64,000 nt of DNA from Phocoena phocoena (lineage: Eukaryota > Chordata > Mammalia > Artiodactyla > Phocoenidae): the NCBI RefSeq assembly GCF_963924675.1, contig NC_089232.1:32128842-32192841 (forward strand), read 5' to 3'. Each line of letters begins with the position of its first letter. Position 1 is the stretch's first letter. The position numbers were made by a program, and so were the translations under genes. The notes below the pieces were generated by a model. The model was given only the letters and a program-made list of their open reading frames with translations, searched no databases and was not told the origin of the DNA. Shown here in pieces: positions 62,430 to 64,000 of this stretch.

Positions 62430-63350
62430 CTCCACTGAAATTCTCTCTCTCCTTGCCTCAGTGGTAAGAGTTCTTTGCTGTTTCTCCTCCGACTGTCTGG
62501 TAACTTCTCTCGGCTCTGGTTACTGGAGTTCCTTCTTTGGCCCAGACATTCCTGTTGGCAATTCCTCTAGATTGGACCCTGGCCATTTTCTTCATTAAAC
62601 TCCACCTCTTCTTGACATTTTTAAATCCTGATGTTATGTTGATATTATCTCCATATTATTTATCATCCCTCCATACTTTCAACTACCACCCTTGGGCTAA
62701 CAACACTCAGGTCTTTATTTTCAGTTCCCAGGGTATAAATCCAACTGCCTACTCGACACCTTCACCCAAATGTCCCACATGTTCAGACTCAATTCGTCCA
62801 CACCAAACACCTTTTTCCTTCTGAAACCTACTCCTTCCCCTCGCAACTCTTTCCTCTCCCATTCACTCACAGCCAACGGTTCATCAAGTCCTGAGGCTCC
62901 ACCCTACAAAGGTACTCAATTTCTTTTGTTCTTTTTTCCCCAATCCTCTGACATAATCTCATAACCTACTGCTGATATGAAAAAACCCACTCTTTCCAGA
63001 TTCTTTTCCTGTCCCTCTCTCTGTCATGTTTACATCACAAAGAGGATGTGTCACTTTGCTTTCTTGTATGGCCCCTTTGTCATCAATTTTTTTTTTTTTT
63101 TTTTACTTTGTCACCTGTCAAAATCCTGCTCAACATTCAAGGTCTGGATCCAAAGTTACCTTCTCTAGGAAGTCTCCTAAGCCTCTCTTATCTCAACCAA
63201 AATTCATTATTTCACCAAGTCTGTTTTCCTAGCCCTTTGCTTCTTCTACTAGACTGTGAAATCCTTGAGAGCCAGGGACATGTCATAGGCATTTTGTAAT
63301 AAGATAAATTTAGCAAAGTTTGATAAATACTGAATTGAATTGATGTATTC
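62430..63350 (+). repeat. L2 LINE, long fragment with 3' end
   Basis: 'tccaactgcctactcgacac' and 'ttctctaggaagtctcctaa' with the tail 'agactgtgaaatccttgaga' and 'gccagggacatgtcat' follow L2. Open frames at 62537-62824 and 63026-63299 arise from this repeat. A T18 run at about 63088-63105 interrupts it. Confidence 0.8.
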
Positions 63351-63427
63351 CTTACCCTAGCCAGGCAGTCCTGCTTATAATCTAAGGAGGTGTCTTTTGT
63401 TAGAGGACCACATCCTTTTTCCCTAGG

Positions 63428-63735
63428 GGTAATTACCACCATTACCACCACCACCACACCATCAATACCACCATCAGCACTACCATCGTAGTCATCACTG
63501 CCACCATCACCACCACCATCAATATCACCACCTTCACCATCACCATCACCACTACCATCACACCATCAATACCACCACCATCACCATCAGCTCTATCGTA
63601 GTCATCACTGCCACCATCAATAACACCATCACCATCACCACTACCATCACACCATCAATACCACCACCATCACCATCACCACTACCATCACCACCACCAG
63701 TACTGTCACCACCACAACCACCATCATCATCAACA
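63428..63735. repeat. (ACC/ATC)n imperfect minisatellite with higher-order units
   Basis: A 300-bp array of ACC and ATC triplets. The string ACACCATCAATACC recurs at 63456, 63560 and 63649 (spacing 104 and 89 bp), and CGTAGTCATCACTGCCACCA at 63487 and 63597, so longer units were duplicated after triplet expansion. The Val/Met/Gly/Asp-rich minus-strand frames here are artefacts. Confidence 0.93.
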
Positions 63736-63769
63736 TCTTGGGCACTCACATACCAAATGCTTCATTAAA

Positions 63770-63960
63770 GCTTTTAATCTAATATTATTTAATCTTTAGG
63801 ACACTTCTGCAAGGCAGAAATTTTAATGCCTGTTCTATTAATGAGAAGACTGAGGTTCGGAAAGGCTAAATAATTTGCTCAAGGTTGTACAGCTTGGTGA
63901 AAGGTTGAGCTGGTATCTGAAGCCAGAGATGCCTGATTCCAAAATCAGCTCCCCCTGTGC
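63770..63960 (-). repeat. MIR SINE, reverse orientation
   Basis: 'taatctttaggacacttctg', 'atgagaagactgaggttcgg' and 'gctcaaggttgtacagcttg' match reverse MIR. Confidence 0.8.
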
Positions 63961-64000
63961 TTGAGCTCAGTTCATTCCCATGAGGCACTGGGTCACATTT

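Larger units (their letters stand above)
47278..64000 (-). other. ANTXR1: ANTXR1 intron 1 (partial)
   Basis: Runs off the right edge. No CpG island and no sequence encoding the signal peptide or the F-D-L-Y-F-I-L-D-K strand was found, so exon 1 should lie beyond 64000. Content: decayed L1 (47640-47920, 48650-49640), CHR SINEs, a hAT relic, MIRs, long L2 (59740-59890, 62430-63350) and a minisatellite. In 50050-54850, about 4.8 kb, I recognise no repeat or gene. Confidence 0.8.

Noticed and set aside
63428..63735. CRISPR-like array
   Set aside because: Eukaryotic triplet-based minisatellite with no unique spacers and no cas genes.
63558..63749. Asp/Gly/Val/Met-rich minus-strand frame
   Set aside because: Produced entirely by the ACC/ATC minisatellite.

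Overview
The window is vertebrate nuclear DNA from a whale or dolphin. The evidence is eight copies of a young tRNA-derived SINE of the CHR-2 type (cetacean/hippo/ruminant CHR family), four copies of an older CHR-1-type SINE, artiodactyl-style L1 3' ends, and a background of ancient mammalian MIR, L2, L1M and hAT relics. There are no prokaryotic genes, operons, CRISPR arrays or viral genomes. || The only protein-coding gene I can support is ANTXR1 (TEM8, anthrax toxin receptor 1), on the minus strand. Seven consecutive coding exons are present, read from high to low coordinates: 47277-47206, 42855-42784, 15337-15256, 14695-14662, 13419-13340, 10779-10711 and 9046-8966. All have GT/AG splice sites and compatible phases. 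Together they give 490 nt of uninterrupted coding sequence, residues 52-214 in human numbering (my count from the remembered human protein). This is nearly all of the extracellular von Willebrand factor A (VWA) domain, including the metal-site residues S52, S54, T118 and D150 and the glycosylation sequons N166 and N184. Exon 1 (signal peptide, metal-site D50) should lie beyond 64000. Exon 9 onward (end of VWA, Ig-like region, membrane span, cytoplasmic tail) should lie before position 1. || Layout: 1-8965 partial intron 8 (MIR, L2 and L1 3' ends, a perfect 60-bp tandem duplication, a TG microsatellite). 8966-15337 compact exon cluster (exons 4-8) with four short introns. 15338-42783 is the 27.4-kb intron 3, packed with SINEs, a nested L1 pair, decayed L1 blocks, an L2 split by a SINE, a C24 tract and a G-quadruplex motif. 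42784-47277 holds exons 3 and 2. 47278-64000 is partial intron 1, with SINEs, an L1 split by a SINE, a hAT relic with terminal repeats, long L2 segments and an ACC/ATC minisatellite at the right edge. || I found no new biological system. The observations most worth checking are two amino-acid differences in the ANTXR1 VWA domain relative to the remembered human protein, the exact 60-bp duplication, the G-quadruplex and poly-C tracts in intron 3, insertions with clean target-site duplications usable as phylogenetic markers, and two stretches of unusually long near-open frame (2776-3426 and 46324-47052) that may be relics or chance.
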